NCBI RefSeq assembly: GCF_026151205.1
Contig: NC_087081.1
Span: 10,479,113 to 10,543,112, forward strand
Source: Bolinopsis microptera
Lineage: Eukaryota > Ctenophora > Tentaculata > Lobata > Bolinopsidae
Direction: 5' to 3'
DNA: 64,000 nucleotides
Within the stretch, counting starts at the first letter, position 1; each line of letters begins with the position of its first letter. Positions 35,820 through 44,282 of this stretch are shown piece by piece. Made by a program: the position numbers and the translations under genes. The notes beneath the pieces are model-generated. The model did not search any database, was not told where the DNA came from, and saw only the letters and a list, made by a program, of their open reading frames with translations.

Positions 35820-36721
35820 AACAGCTAGAGCAAGTATTTTAAATATAAAATTAATGAAGTATAGCTACTATATTATTCAATGTAAATTGTTCTTAGAAGT
35901 AATCGTGGTTATAGTTTAAGTTAAGGCTCACAACGATTTCTGAAAAGAATCTGAGTAACCAAGGCTAAAATCTGAATTCAATAAGTAGTTTGTCCAGACT
36001 TGGTTTGCAAACAAGTTTATTTTTGTGCTGGCCTAATTTTTTAATCTATGTTAACATGAAACAAGAAAATCACTTCATCAAGATATTCTACATGAAACAC
36101 AATTCTAAAACTACCAAATTAAACGTCATGTCATGTTTACTTAATAATTCTCTACTAGTAGAAACTAAGTAGGTACACATCAAATCCAAATTTACAGAAT
36201 AAAATAAAGGATTAATCCAAAACATCACGAAGGCAGTAAAAAAACTAATTCAATAAATTACTAAGACTTAAATTTGACCAAAACCCATAATCATGGGTAG
36301 AGTGGACCGCTGCCAGTGTCTCTCTTTCCCAAACAAAAAGAAATGATATTAATTTGAATAACCTTCCGCATTTATGCAAAATGATACCAAGAATGAAATC
36401 GGTTGCTCGCTTTTCCCATTCATTCATGGCTTTAAGTTTTTAATAAGTTTCGATTTATTACATCAATCATATGCTGTACAAATCTATTTGGGTTGCTTTT
36501 GGGTCGATACCTAGAATTTGGGGATAAGGGTGGTAGTTGGTGTCCAATTAGCTGATGTTTATTGAATCTTTATTGCTGAGTATAACAGCTGCCTTAGGAT
36601 AGTTCTTCTTAATCTATTACAATTGTATAGTGAGTATAATGGCGACTGTCGTACTTGCCAGCACTGTGATAATAGAAATCAAAGCACTCTTAATCTAAGT
36701 ATGAGTCAAAACACAAATTCA
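35820..36721. other. Spacer between EMC2 and HLCS with dispersed-repeat copy
   Basis: Carries a single copy of the 145 bp palindrome unit (36271-36470). On the minus strand AATAAA signals lie at 36558-36563 and 36569-36574, about 150 bp past the HLCS stop, and are good candidates for its polyadenylation signals. No gene seen. Confidence 0.55.
36271..36470. repeat. Solo copy of the 145-bp palindrome unit
   Basis: Aligns with one arm of the 19349-19683 palindrome from atttgaccaaaaccc to ggttgctcgctttt, and then with its spacer (cattcatggctt versus cgatcacggctt on the complementary strand). It is moderately diverged. The segment at 36628-36672 matches 21065-21125, again downstream of a unit copy. 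Confidence 0.8.
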
Positions 36722-38152
36722 TTAGGAAGACTTAACAGCAATTAAATTTTCCATCATATCAAATGAGTTCCCATCTGGTTGAACAGAGACTGATTTTTGG
36801 GTTGTCAGATTCATAACACTAAGATATCCATCTGAATCAATTGACTTGATGATTGCATCACAGTTTACATTTCCCAGACTTATCTTTACTTTCTTGTCCT
36901 GATGCAACCAATTCTGACAAAAGCTTTCAACAAACTGCTCATATCCTAATTCATTGAACAGATCCACTTCTTCGATGAAAGCATGGCATACCTTACTTGC
37001 CAGTTTGGGCACAGGAATGGTCTCTCCAGTTAACTTAGCAAGAGATATGGTGGGCTCATCATTATTGACATTGAGTCCAATACCGACACACAGCTGAGTA
37101 AGTGTGCCATTGGTGCTACAATTTACCAATACTCCACCAATCTTTTCTCCGTTGATCGTGTAGATATCATTAGGCCATTTGATCTTCAGTGCAGGAATTG
37201 TGGCAAAAGCATTGTTTATTGCTTTGATGGTAGCAAGAGCAATGATGTATTGAACAAAAGGCAACTTCTTTGTTAATAGGGTATTCCGCTGAAGAGTAAA
37301 GTAAAAAGATAGGGACATTGATCCATTAGGTGATATCCATTGATTTTTTCCTCTACCTTTTCCAATAATTTGAATGTCTGCAAGTATTGCCATAGATGAG
37401 ACATCTTGTCTCAGGACGGAATTACTCCACAATAAATCTTGTGTTGAGGTTACAGCTTTGCTATGTACAAAAACTTCTGGAAAGTCTATGTCTTTGTGGT
37501 CATCATAAAATCGAGATTCGCTGCATTTCCCTCTAAGGATTCTTACATCAGAATCAGGATGGCCTTCTCCAAGAGGATAAATTAGCTCACCATTCTTGTC
37601 AACAGAACATGCTAGCTTTAAGCTGTTGAAATATTGATCTAAAATAGAAGAGTTGCGACTGAACACATTTAATGGTTGTAGCTGTACACAATTATCAGAT
37701 TTGCTATCAATTCCTAACTCCATCAATGCCTTTGCTAAAATACCTTTATCATGAAAAGCTTTAGAAGGTATCATGAGCAGCGATTTTGCCATGCCTTGGC
37801 CAAGTTCGAGCTGTGATGGTGTTGAACACAAGTCGTCAAGGCATGGTCCTGGAGGTTCTCCATAGCAATCCAATGGAAGTAACATTGAAAAATATCCACC
37901 CATGCTAAGTATCTTCCCCCCATCCCGGCGGTACTGTTTTATCTGACATACTGCCCGGTGAGAGACGTCTAAAGGATGTGATGCAATGACTACAAGAGCA
38001 CAATGTCTTTGCCATGGCTCTGATTCATCTAGCTGATAAAATGTGTATCTTCCTTGCCCAACACAAGACATCAATACCTTTGAAATTGTCTCAAATGCAC
38101 TAGTCTTTTTACAACAGTAAACAAGGATATTTGGCGGTTTGACGGTCATCAT
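36722..38152 (-). CDS. HLCS: Holocarboxylase synthetase / biotin-protein ligase, single exon, 476 aa
   Basis: ATG at 38152 (a second ATG follows directly). The enzyme activates biotin with ATP and transfers it to a lysine of carboxylases, in cytosol and mitochondria. The N-terminal half (about 8-100) resembles the glutamine-amidotransferase-like BPL_N region of eukaryotic ligases. The catalytic part begins near 225. It has the biotinyl-AMP loop GKGRGKNQWISP (about 264-275; the family usually has GRGRG), KWPNDIY (325-331) with the catalytic Lys, and GGVLVN (339-344). The C-terminal SH3-like domain ends VSVQPDGNSFDMMENLI. The ORF is intact. Having no intron is unusual beside neighbours with 6-8 exons; a retrocopy or intron loss could explain it. 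A Ty3/gypsy element starts 168 bp upstream of the ATG. Confidence 0.93.
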   Translation of the reverse strand: MMTVKPPNILVYCCKKTSAFETISKVLMSCVGQGRYTFYQLDESEPWQRHCALVVIASHPLDVSHRAVCQIKQYRRDGGKILSMGGYFSMLLPLDCYGEPPGPCLDDLCSTPSQLELGQGMAKSLLMIPSKAFHDKGILAKALMELGIDSKSDNCVQLQPLNVFSRNSSILDQYFNSLKLACSVDKNGELIYPLGEGHPDSDVRILRGKCSESRFYDDHKDIDFPEVFVHSKAVTSTQDLLWSNSVLRQDVSSMAILADIQIIGKGRGKNQWISPNGSMSLSFYFTLQRNTLLTKKLPFVQYIIALATIKAINNAFATIPALKIKWPNDIYTINGEKIGGVLVNCSTNGTLTQLCVGIGLNVNNDEPTISLAKLTGETIPVPKLASKVCHAFIEEVDLFNELGYEQFVESFCQNWLHQDKKVKISLGNVNCDAIIKSIDSDGYLSVMNLTTQKSVSVQPDGNSFDMMENLIAVKSS

Positions 38153-38319
38153 AATCTTTCAGAAGGTATGGATTAGATTCAGGAAAGTAACGAAAATAGT
38201 TTTACCCCACCCACTCTGAAAATGCATGCTATTGTAAAAAACATTACCGATGTCTGCTTTCCTGTACAATATACACGACCCATAATTTTAATTTTGTTTT
38301 ACTTAATCTTTTACTACTC
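38153..38319. promoter_or_regulatory. HLCS upstream region cut by a retrotransposon
   Basis: Only 167 bp separate the HLCS ATG from the 5' LTR, so the HLCS core promoter or 5' UTR must lie here or beyond the 4.9 kb insertion. The two transcription units point away from each other. No certain TATA or initiator. Confidence 0.35.
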
Positions 38320-38442
38320 TGTTAGGTAGTATTTATATAGTATTTTATATAATAGTATTGATAACATTATTAACCATTGCTTTATCCCTTTTAGCAAGTT
38401 GACTATAGGAAGTGTGTGTTTCCCTTGTTCCTCCTCCTAACA
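38320..38442 (+). repeat. 5' LTR, 123 bp
   Basis: Ends TGTTAG/CTAACA. TATA-like runs (tttatatag, ttttatataatag) at 38331-38353 place a transcription start near 38380-38390, so U3 is about 65 bp and R-U5 about 55 bp. It is among the shorter LTRs of the superfamily. No AATAAA is visible. Confidence 0.95.
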
Positions 38443-38456
38443 TAACTTGCTCAAAG
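38388..38456 (+). promoter_or_regulatory. Putative self-priming pair: LTR 38388-38401 with PBS 38443-38456
   Basis: Directly after the LTR comes taacttgctcaaag (38443-38456). It lacks the TGG start that a tRNA 3' CCA end requires. Its complement, ctttgagcaagtta, matches cttttagcaagttg inside the LTR: in RNA, 12 Watson-Crick pairs, one G-U and one mismatch over 14 nt. The inner member falls where transcription should start. This is the geometry of Tf1/sushi elements, which prime with the 5' end of their own mRNA. The sequence match is seen; the mechanism is inference. Confidence 0.7.
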
Positions 38457-38462
38457 AAAAGA

Positions 38463-39374
38463 ATGAGTTTCTCCACGAATCTTCCCATACCATATCTCGG
38501 AAAAGGCCAGCGCATCTCTGAGTGGTGCAAGGACTTTGTAGCATCCACAACCATGCTCAAAATGGATGATGCTCAAAGAATTCAATTGCTACCTATATAC
38601 GTCTCAAGGACTCCGGGAGAGAAGGCTGTAGCTGAATCTGTTTCAGAAGAGACAGACTTTAAAGTGGCAATCCAGATAATTAGCAAGCTGATTGAAGGGG
38701 TCATCTCCACGATTCAGAAAACCAAGTTGTTCTTTGAGGTAAAAGCTCCAGATGGAGACAGTGATTGCACATCTGTGTACTTTGAGTTATACGCCAAAGG
38801 AACAGATGCAGACATACCTACAGATGTGATACTAAAACGCTTCTTAACGTTTTTTAAGATAGGAGACAAGTTCCATGCTGATCATGCAGCTGAGATAAAA
38901 GCTGAGTTGACCAAGGCCGAATCGTTGGTAATATTCGGGAAATTCAAGCAAAAATTGGACAAGCTAATGAAGCCAGTGACCATTAAAGTGGAAACAGAGG
39001 AGATGTACCATACAGTTACTATGGAGAAAAATGAGAGACCTCCTTGGGCTCAAGACCTGCAAAACCAAATAAATGAAATAAGAGAGATTCAATGTTACGG
39101 AGAGTGTTCAGAAAATGAGAATGAATCAGAGAAAACGGATGTGACAATGGGTTCCTGCCATTCGTCGGAGAAAAGTGAAGCCTACTATTACGACAAAAAG
39201 CGAGATCAGAAGCAGACCAAAAGATGTAAGATCTGCAAGATGCAAGGCCACTACGCAGAGACTTGTCGAAAAAGAGTTTGTTCTAAATGTAGTGGAAAAG
39301 GACACAGCGATTTCGAATGTCCTAGTTTCACCTATAAGAAGAAGAACTTTAGAGGAAAAGACCGCCAAGCATGA
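38463..39374 (+). CDS. gag: Gag-like protein with two zinc knuckles, 303 aa
   Basis: First in-frame ATG after the LTR at 38463, 20 nt past the LTR end. The open frame itself extends back into the LTR, but an ATG there (none on the mRNA before 38388) is less likely. The N-terminal 200 residues have the helical, charged character of capsids without a motif I can name. The C-terminus holds two CCHC knuckles, CKICKMQGHYAETC and CSKCSGKGHSDFEC (C-X2-C-X4-H-X4-C), which bind genomic RNA. It ends DRQA then UGA at 39372. The frame continues open into pol after that codon. Confidence 0.9.
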   Translation: MSFSTNLPIPYLGKGQRISEWCKDFVASTTMLKMDDAQRIQLLPIYVSRTPGEKAVAESVSEETDFKVAIQIISKLIEGVISTIQKTKLFFEVKAPDGDSDCTSVYFELYAKGTDADIPTDVILKRFLTFFKIGDKFHADHAAEIKAELTKAESLVIFGKFKQKLDKLMKPVTIKVETEEMYHTVTMEKNERPPWAQDLQNQINEIREIQCYGECSENENESEKTDVTMGSCHSSEKSEAYYYDKKRDQKQTKRCKICKMQGHYAETCRKRVCSKCSGKGHSDFECPSFTYKKKNFRGKDRQA

Positions 39375-39378
39375 CTAG
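39372..39378 (+). promoter_or_regulatory. Putative stop-codon readthrough signal UGA-CUA-G
   Basis: The gag stop is TGA followed by CTAG, the tetranucleotide context known from alphaviruses and several animal genes to raise UGA readthrough. The next codon run in the same frame (LDGSISVKG) leads without interruption into the protease. So Gag-Pol would need one amino acid inserted at UGA instead of a frameshift. Re-initiation at the ATG of 39402 is an alternative. Confidence 0.7.
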
Positions 39379-42300
39379 ATGGCAGTATATCAGTCAAAGG
39401 GATGCAGGAAGATGGAGTAGACTTTCTTCTCGACAGTGGGTCGAGTATGTCAGTTATATCGACCGACTTATGTGAGTCAGTGAATTTTACTCAGAATGGT
39501 AAAAGTGTTCTAGGTGTCGGAGGATCTCAGAAAGTTGGTGAACCCGTTCTTTGTTGTTTCGAACTAGGTCCTTATGAGTTTACAGACTACCCTTTGAGAC
39601 CTATTGAGCTTCCTTCAAAGCGCAAGACAGTGATTCTTGGACGTGATTTCATGAGCCAGTTCAAAACTACCCAATTCGATTGGGCTAACAACCGTATACG
39701 CTTGGATAAGGAGTGGATATTCTTAATGGATGAGCCTGAGAAAAAGAAGAACAAAAGCTACACCATGGGTAAAAGTTTAACTTGTCAAGAAGTTAAAAAA
39801 GTAAAAGACCTCATCGAGTCTTATGATCATACTTTTGCTAAAAACAATAGAGCTCCGGAGTTATGCACACTAGGAGAACATGTGATCAGATCCATGGATA
39901 ATGTTCCCCATAAGGATCGAATCAGAAGATTACCTCTTAATCAACTTGAAATTGTTGAGAACCAAATCCAGGAGATGCTCAGAAATGACATAATACAGCA
40001 TTCAAATTCTCCCTACAATAGTAATATACTTCTGGTGAACAAGGACGATGGTACAAAACGGTTTGTGCTAGATTTCAAGAGTTTGAACAAAAACACAAAA
40101 CCAGACACATATCCACTTCCTCGAGTTGAAGATATTATTGAAAAGGTCAAAGGGTGTAAGTACTTTACTCAGCTTGACCTAGCTTCTGGATACTGGGCCA
40201 TTCCCTTAAGGGAGGAAGATCGAGAGAAAACTGCTTTCTCAGCTCCCAATGGAAAATATGAGTGCAAACGTATGCCATTTGGATTGATAAATGCAGGAGC
40301 TACATTCCAGAGAAACATGGACAAAGTGAAGAGAGAGCTGAAAAAGAGAGGAGTTATTAACTTAGAACCCTATCAGGACAATATATTCCTTTATTCAAAG
40401 ACGTTTGAAGAGCACCTTGCAAACCTGAAGATATTGTTCGATGTGATAGAGGAGTATAAGCTCAGCTTGAGGAAAGATAAATGTGAGTTCTTCAAATCTT
40501 CAATCGTATTCCTTGGATTCCTTATTGACGGAGAAAAGATCAAACCTGATCCCAAAAATATCGAAAAGCTGAGACAATTTCCTGTGCCCAAGACCAAAAA
40601 ACAGGTTCAACGCTTCCTGGGTCTTGCTAATTTCAATAGAAAATTCTATGAAAAAATGGCAGAAGAAGCAAAACCCCTAACCACACTCACATCAGACAAG
40701 ACACCATTTAAATGGACTGAAAAAGAGGAAATCTCGTTCCAGAGATTAAAAGATGGTCTATCTGAGCTGAGTGAACTCTATCTACCTGATTGGGAAAAGC
40801 AGTTCCACATTAGAGTAGATGCTTCAGGAGTAGCAATGGGAGCTATTCTGTTCCAGAAAGATGAGAGAGGAGATAACCTACCAATAGCTTACGCCTCCAA
40901 AAGTCTATCTAAACCCCAGGTAATTTGGTCAGCCACTGAAAAAGAATTGTTTGCCGTTATTTGGATAACTAGAAAGTGGAAAGTTTACTGTACAACTAGA
41001 CCTATTATTCAATCTGATCATTTATCGTTACAGGGGATAAGAAAACAGAAAGACCCCCGTAAGAAGTTAGCCAGATGGATAACAGAGTTAGAGGGTGTAG
41101 ACTGTGTTCTAGAATTCCTGAAAGGTAAAGAAAACGTAGAAGCTGACTGCCTGAGTAGAGTCCTCTATGATAAAGATGACGACCCAGAAATTAACCCTGA
41201 CGTTATTTATGCAATGATGGACAAAGAGCTAGAGGGCTACCCGACAATGGACAAAATTCAAAAGTCTCAACTGGAATGCCCAGAACTCAAGAAGGTGATT
41301 GATTGCTTGAACAATGGCAAAGAGATTGAGGCTGGACCCTACAAGCAATACACTAACCTAAGTATCAGAGATGGGTTACTCTGCAAAGGTTTGAGAGTTA
41401 TAGTTCCAGACAAATGGCAGGAAGCCATTATCAGAGAATTACACGGACAACACCATGTTGGAGCTCCTAATACTTTAGAACTGTGCAAGAACAGATTCTA
41501 TTGGAAAGGTCAAAAAGATCAAGTATTCTCACTAATATCAAAATGCGAAACTTGTCTCCAGTGCAAATCTTCCAGAGGCTGCAAGGCCAACCTAATCACT
41601 CCCCAGATTCGACCTCCGAGGGCAATGTTGGCTATAGATATAGGGAGTTTTCCTGTGTCTAAGCGAGGTAACAACTGTTTCTTGATGATGCTGGATTCAA
41701 ACACTAAGTTTATGGCGGTGTCAGCAATGAAAGGTCAAAAAGCAGAAGTCGTGAAATCTGCTTTGTGGGACAAATGGTACCCTTACTTCGGAATCCCCAA
41801 CGAACTAATTTCAGACCAAGGAAAAAATGTAGACGGAGAAGTGATAAACAAAATGTGTAAAGACCTCAACATTAAAAAGATACGCTCGTCACCCTTTCAT
41901 CCTCAAGGTAATGGTTCTGCTGAAAAAGCAATCGGTACTCTGAAAACAATTATGAGATCTATGATTCAATCACGTAAATTAGACTTATCTGATTGGGACG
42001 TCGTCCTTCCTGAAGCAATTCTAGCGGCCAATAATATGGTCAGCAAGAGCACTCAGTATTCTCCATTTATGATGATGTGGGGAACCAAACCCCGTATGCC
42101 CGTTGACAGTCTTCTCCAGCTTCCTACACATGAGGAGGAAATACTTGACCCTATTGTAATTCAGAAGAACGCCGATCTGAATCGCCAGGAGTCACAAGCA
42201 GAATATAAGAAGCGCTACGACAAGTCGGCTAATCCGGTGAGATACGAGATAGGCCAAGAAGTATTACTGAAGAGGAACTATGGAAATCATATGAGCGCTA

Positions 42301-42791
42301 ACGTAAGATGGCTAAAAGGCCCTTATTATATAGCTAAGAAGATTGGCCCTGCGAACTATGGGATTAGAGGTCCTAAAGGATTTGAAAAGATCCTACACCA
42401 CGATAAGATTGTACCTGCAAAATCTAAAATAGAAGCAATGAAAACACCCGAATTGCCTTGCCAATCATCTCCGACACAGATCGACCTAGTTGAGTTCATG
42501 GTCCCTGTATCGCCACTCACGAGGTTGGATACTTCTCTCCATACTGCCCCTGCCCAGATGACTCCTTCAACACCTGTTTCACCTAACATCACACCCTCTC
42601 TTCCACCTACATCACTGGTTCTGCCTCATCCTGGTGAGCATCCCTCTAATACTCCGACTTCACGTCTTGTTGTTGATCAACAACGGTTTACAAACAATTT
42701 TTTTGCGCCTGTGAACGAGACCACTGAAAGGGTAACTAGGTCAATGAGACTTAACAATGGTAATGCCGAAGAGTTTCAGAGCTTACCTTAA
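39375..42791 (+). CDS. pol: Pol: protease, reverse transcriptase, RNase H, integrase (same frame as gag)
   Basis: The first ATG is 39402; 1129 codons run from there to the stop at 42789-42791. An aspartic protease has DSG at 39432-39440 and the partner loop VILGRDF at about 39630. The RT runs from about 39930: FVLDFKSLNKNT, FTQLDLASGYWAIPL, MPFGLINAGATFQ. At 40371-40382 it reads YQDN, where the family has YxDD; the second metal-binding Asp is Asn. RNase H follows (RVDASGVAMGAIL, ATEKELFAVIW). The integrase has an HHCC finger (HGQHHVGA...CETCLQC), the catalytic D, D, E in AIDIGSF, LISDQGKN and NGSAEKAIGTLK, and a GPY/F module (WLKGPYYIAKKIG). A proline/threonine-rich tail of about 100 residues has no chromodomain. 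Apart from YQDN the ORF looks functional. Confidence 0.93.
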   Translation, partial: LDGSISVKGMQEDGVDFLLDSGSSMSVISTDLCESVNFTQNGKSVLGVGGSQKVGEPVLCCFELGPYEFTDYPLRPIELPSKRKTVILGRDFMSQFKTTQFDWANNRIRLDKEWIFLMDEPEKKKNKSYTMGKSLTCQEVKKVKDLIESYDHTFAKNNRAPELCTLGEHVIRSMDNVPHKDRIRRLPLNQLEIVENQIQEMLRNDIIQHSNSPYNSNILLVNKDDGTKRFVLDFKSLNKNTKPDTYPLPRVEDIIEKVKGCKYFTQLDLASGYWAIPLREEDREKTAFSAPNGKYECKRMPFGLINAGATFQRNMDKVKRELKKRGVINLEPYQDNIFLYSKTFEEHLANLKILFDVIEEYKLSLRKDKCEFFKSSIVFLGFLIDGEKIKPDPKNIEKLRQFPVPKTKKQVQRFLGLANFNRKFYEKMAEEAKPLTTLTSDKTPFKWTEKEEISFQRLKDGLSELSELYLPDWEKQFHIRVDASGVAMGAILFQKDERGDNLPIAYASKSLSKPQVIWSATEKELFAVIWITRKWKVYCTTRPIIQSDHLSLQGIRKQKDPRKKLARWITELEGVDCVLEFLKGKENVEADCLSRVLYDKDDDPEINPDVIYAMMDKELEGYPTMDKIQKSQLECPELKKVIDCLNNGKEIEAGPYKQYTNLSIRDGLLCKGLRVIVPDKWQEAIIRELHGQHHVGAPNTLELCKNRFYWKGQKDQVFSLISKCETCLQCKSSRGCKANLITPQIRPPRAMLAIDIGSFPVSKRGNNCFLMMLDSNTKFMAVSAMKGQKAEVVKSALWDKWYPYFGIPNELISDQGKNVDGEVINKMCKDLNIKKIRSSPFHPQGNGSAEKAIGTLKTIMRSMIQSRKLDLSDWDVVLPEAILAANNMVSKSTQYSPFMMMWGTKPRMPVDSLLQLPTHEEEILDPIVIQKNADLNRQESQAEYKKRYDKSANPVRYEIGQEVLLKRNYGNHMSANVRWLKGPYYIAKKIGPANYGIRGPKGFEKILHHDKIVPAKSKIEAMKTPELPCQSSPTQIDLVEFMVPVSPLTRLDTSLHTAPAQMTPSTPVSPNITPSLPPTSLVLPHPGEHPSNTPTSRLVVDQQRFTNNFFAPVNETTERVTRSMRLNNGNAEEFQSLP

Positions 42792-43092
42792 GATTTTTAA
42801 CATTTATTGATGAGCATTTTTAAATATTTGATTTTGGATTCTACCAGTTTTATGATAAGAATATCCAGTTTTTACCCGGTTTGATCCGGTTTATGATTAA
42901 TGATTGCTAGATTTTCTGGCGCGTAGATTTAAGAAGTTGTATCATGTTAGCACTCTAGAGTGCGCGCGGCGCGCGCATTTTCTTTGTTGTTCCGCTTTAA
43001 GATTTTTCTAAAAAGTACGATTTATAGATTATTTGAGATTGTTATGAAAGTTTTTAAAGGTTTATTTTTTTTACGTTAGAAATATTTCTTTT

Positions 43093-43106
43093 AAAGGGGA
43101 AGGCAG
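43093..43106 (+). promoter_or_regulatory. Polypurine tract
   Basis: aaaggggaaggcag directly before the 3' LTR; expected primer for plus-strand DNA synthesis. Confidence 0.75.
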
Positions 43107-43229
43107 TGTTAGGTAGTATTTATATAGTATTTTATATAATAGTATTGATAACATTATTAACCATTGCTTTATCCCTTTTAGCAAGTTGACTATAGGAAGT
43201 GTGTGTTTCCCTTGTTCCTCCTCCTAACA
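43107..43229 (+). repeat. 3' LTR, 123 bp, identical to the 5' LTR
   Basis: Read base by base, I find no difference from 38320-38442. Followed by the target duplication actc. Confidence 0.95.
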
Positions 43230-44280
43230 ACTCTACAACCAATTCTCTAAATCATTTATAAGAAAGAATATTATAGTATTAAGAATTTTTTTTTTTAAAG
43301 GGGGGACCCCCAACCCATGTAGCTGAGACACCTCACAGCAAGTAGACCAAAGTGGCTCTTGCTTGTGAAAGGTGTGTCAACTACCCGCCGAAGCGGTGGG
43401 TTGGGAGTCCCCCCTGGGATCATTTTGTCCGTAAAATTATATAATACAACATAAAATAGTACAGTAAAATATCAAAATTTACATAAACAAATCTAGGAGA
43501 CCTCAAAGCTTGTCTTCTGGGGGATGAGGTTGAAGGAGATGTCATGCAGTTCAAGATGCTGGGCCGTTGATCTTCCTCTGATTCCTCTTAGTGCAATGAG
43601 TGTACTAATAGTATTAAGAATAGTACTATGTTTCCAGTACACTTCAATTAAGATGTACTGATATGAAGGGATATCCTAAGAAGATTCTTGATCTTTTGAC
43701 AGGGCCCCTTCTCAATTATTAACTCTTAATCACGTTTCCAACTATTCGGCTAAGTCGACCGAAAAGATTTAACATAGAAGATATTACATAGATGAGTAAT
43801 TTTGCATAGATTCAAAGGATCCTTAGCAACTAACGTGTTATTATATGTGAAAGGACCCTAACAACTTCTAGTATACCTTCTCCATCACTTGATTCAGCTG
43901 AATGACCAGGACATCCGTGGTTGAGGGCCTCCCAAAAAATAGAAAATCTCCATAGCGTTCACTGCAAGTCATAGTGCTTTAACGAAAATGGCAGAATGAA
44001 TAATAACATCAAGAATGATTTAATTAATGATTGTAAATAATTGTGCAGTGAAACAGTTATCTACAGCTGAGCATAAGGGTTAAATTTAAATTATTTAACC
44101 TTTTGGTGCTGTATAAAAATAACATTAATTTATTATTATTATTATTATCTATACCATTTATATGTTATGTATAGCCCGCGATTCTCATCGTACGATTTTA
44201 ATTTTGTTCGCTGGGCGCTGTAACGACTAAGGAGGAGACGACTAGGAGGAGACCTTACCATGTAAAATGTAACATGTGGT
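43230..44280. other. Non-coding, with a G/C-ended inverted repeat and a TTA microsatellite
   Basis: Contains the hairpin at 43300-43414 and, near 44133-44150, a (TTA)n run after ctgtataaaaataacat, which looks like the 3' end of an unidentified LINE or SINE. No coding frame recognised. Confidence 0.45.
43300..43414. repeat. Inverted repeat with G6/C6 ends
   Basis: Outer arms ggggggacccccaaccca (43300-43317) and tgggttgggagtcccccc (43397-43414) pair with one mismatch. Inner parts gtagctgagacacct and aggtgtgtcaactac also pair imperfectly. A T-rich run precedes it. The next bases, tgggatcattttgtccg (43415-43431), resemble the start of the foldback copy at 62547. Confidence 0.8.
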
Positions 44281-44282
44281 TG

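Larger units (their letters stand above)
38320..43229 (+). mobile_element. Complete Ty3/gypsy LTR retrotransposon, 4.9 kb
   Basis: Two identical 123 bp LTRs with TG..CA ends (tgttag...ctaaca) enclose gag and pol. The host word actc lies on both sides (38316-38319, 43230-43233), a 4 bp target duplication. Pol order is protease, RT, RNase H, integrase, which defines Ty3/gypsy. A purine tract (aaaggggaaggcag) ends at the 3' LTR. There is no env frame and no chromodomain after the integrase. Identical LTRs imply very recent insertion. Unusual points: tiny LTRs, no tRNA-type primer site, a UGA between gag and pol, and YQDN in the RT. Confidence 0.95.

Noticed and set aside
38412-38462. Gag start within the 5' LTR (ATG at 38412)
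   Set aside because: The frame is open there, but if the mRNA starts at about 38388 this ATG would be only 24 nt from the cap and within sequence involved in priming. The ATG at 38463 is more likely. Not fully excluded.
43300-43414. Possible hammerhead ribozyme in the hairpin
   Set aside because: ctgagac and gtgaaa occur but the CUGAUGA core is absent, so the catalytic fold cannot form.
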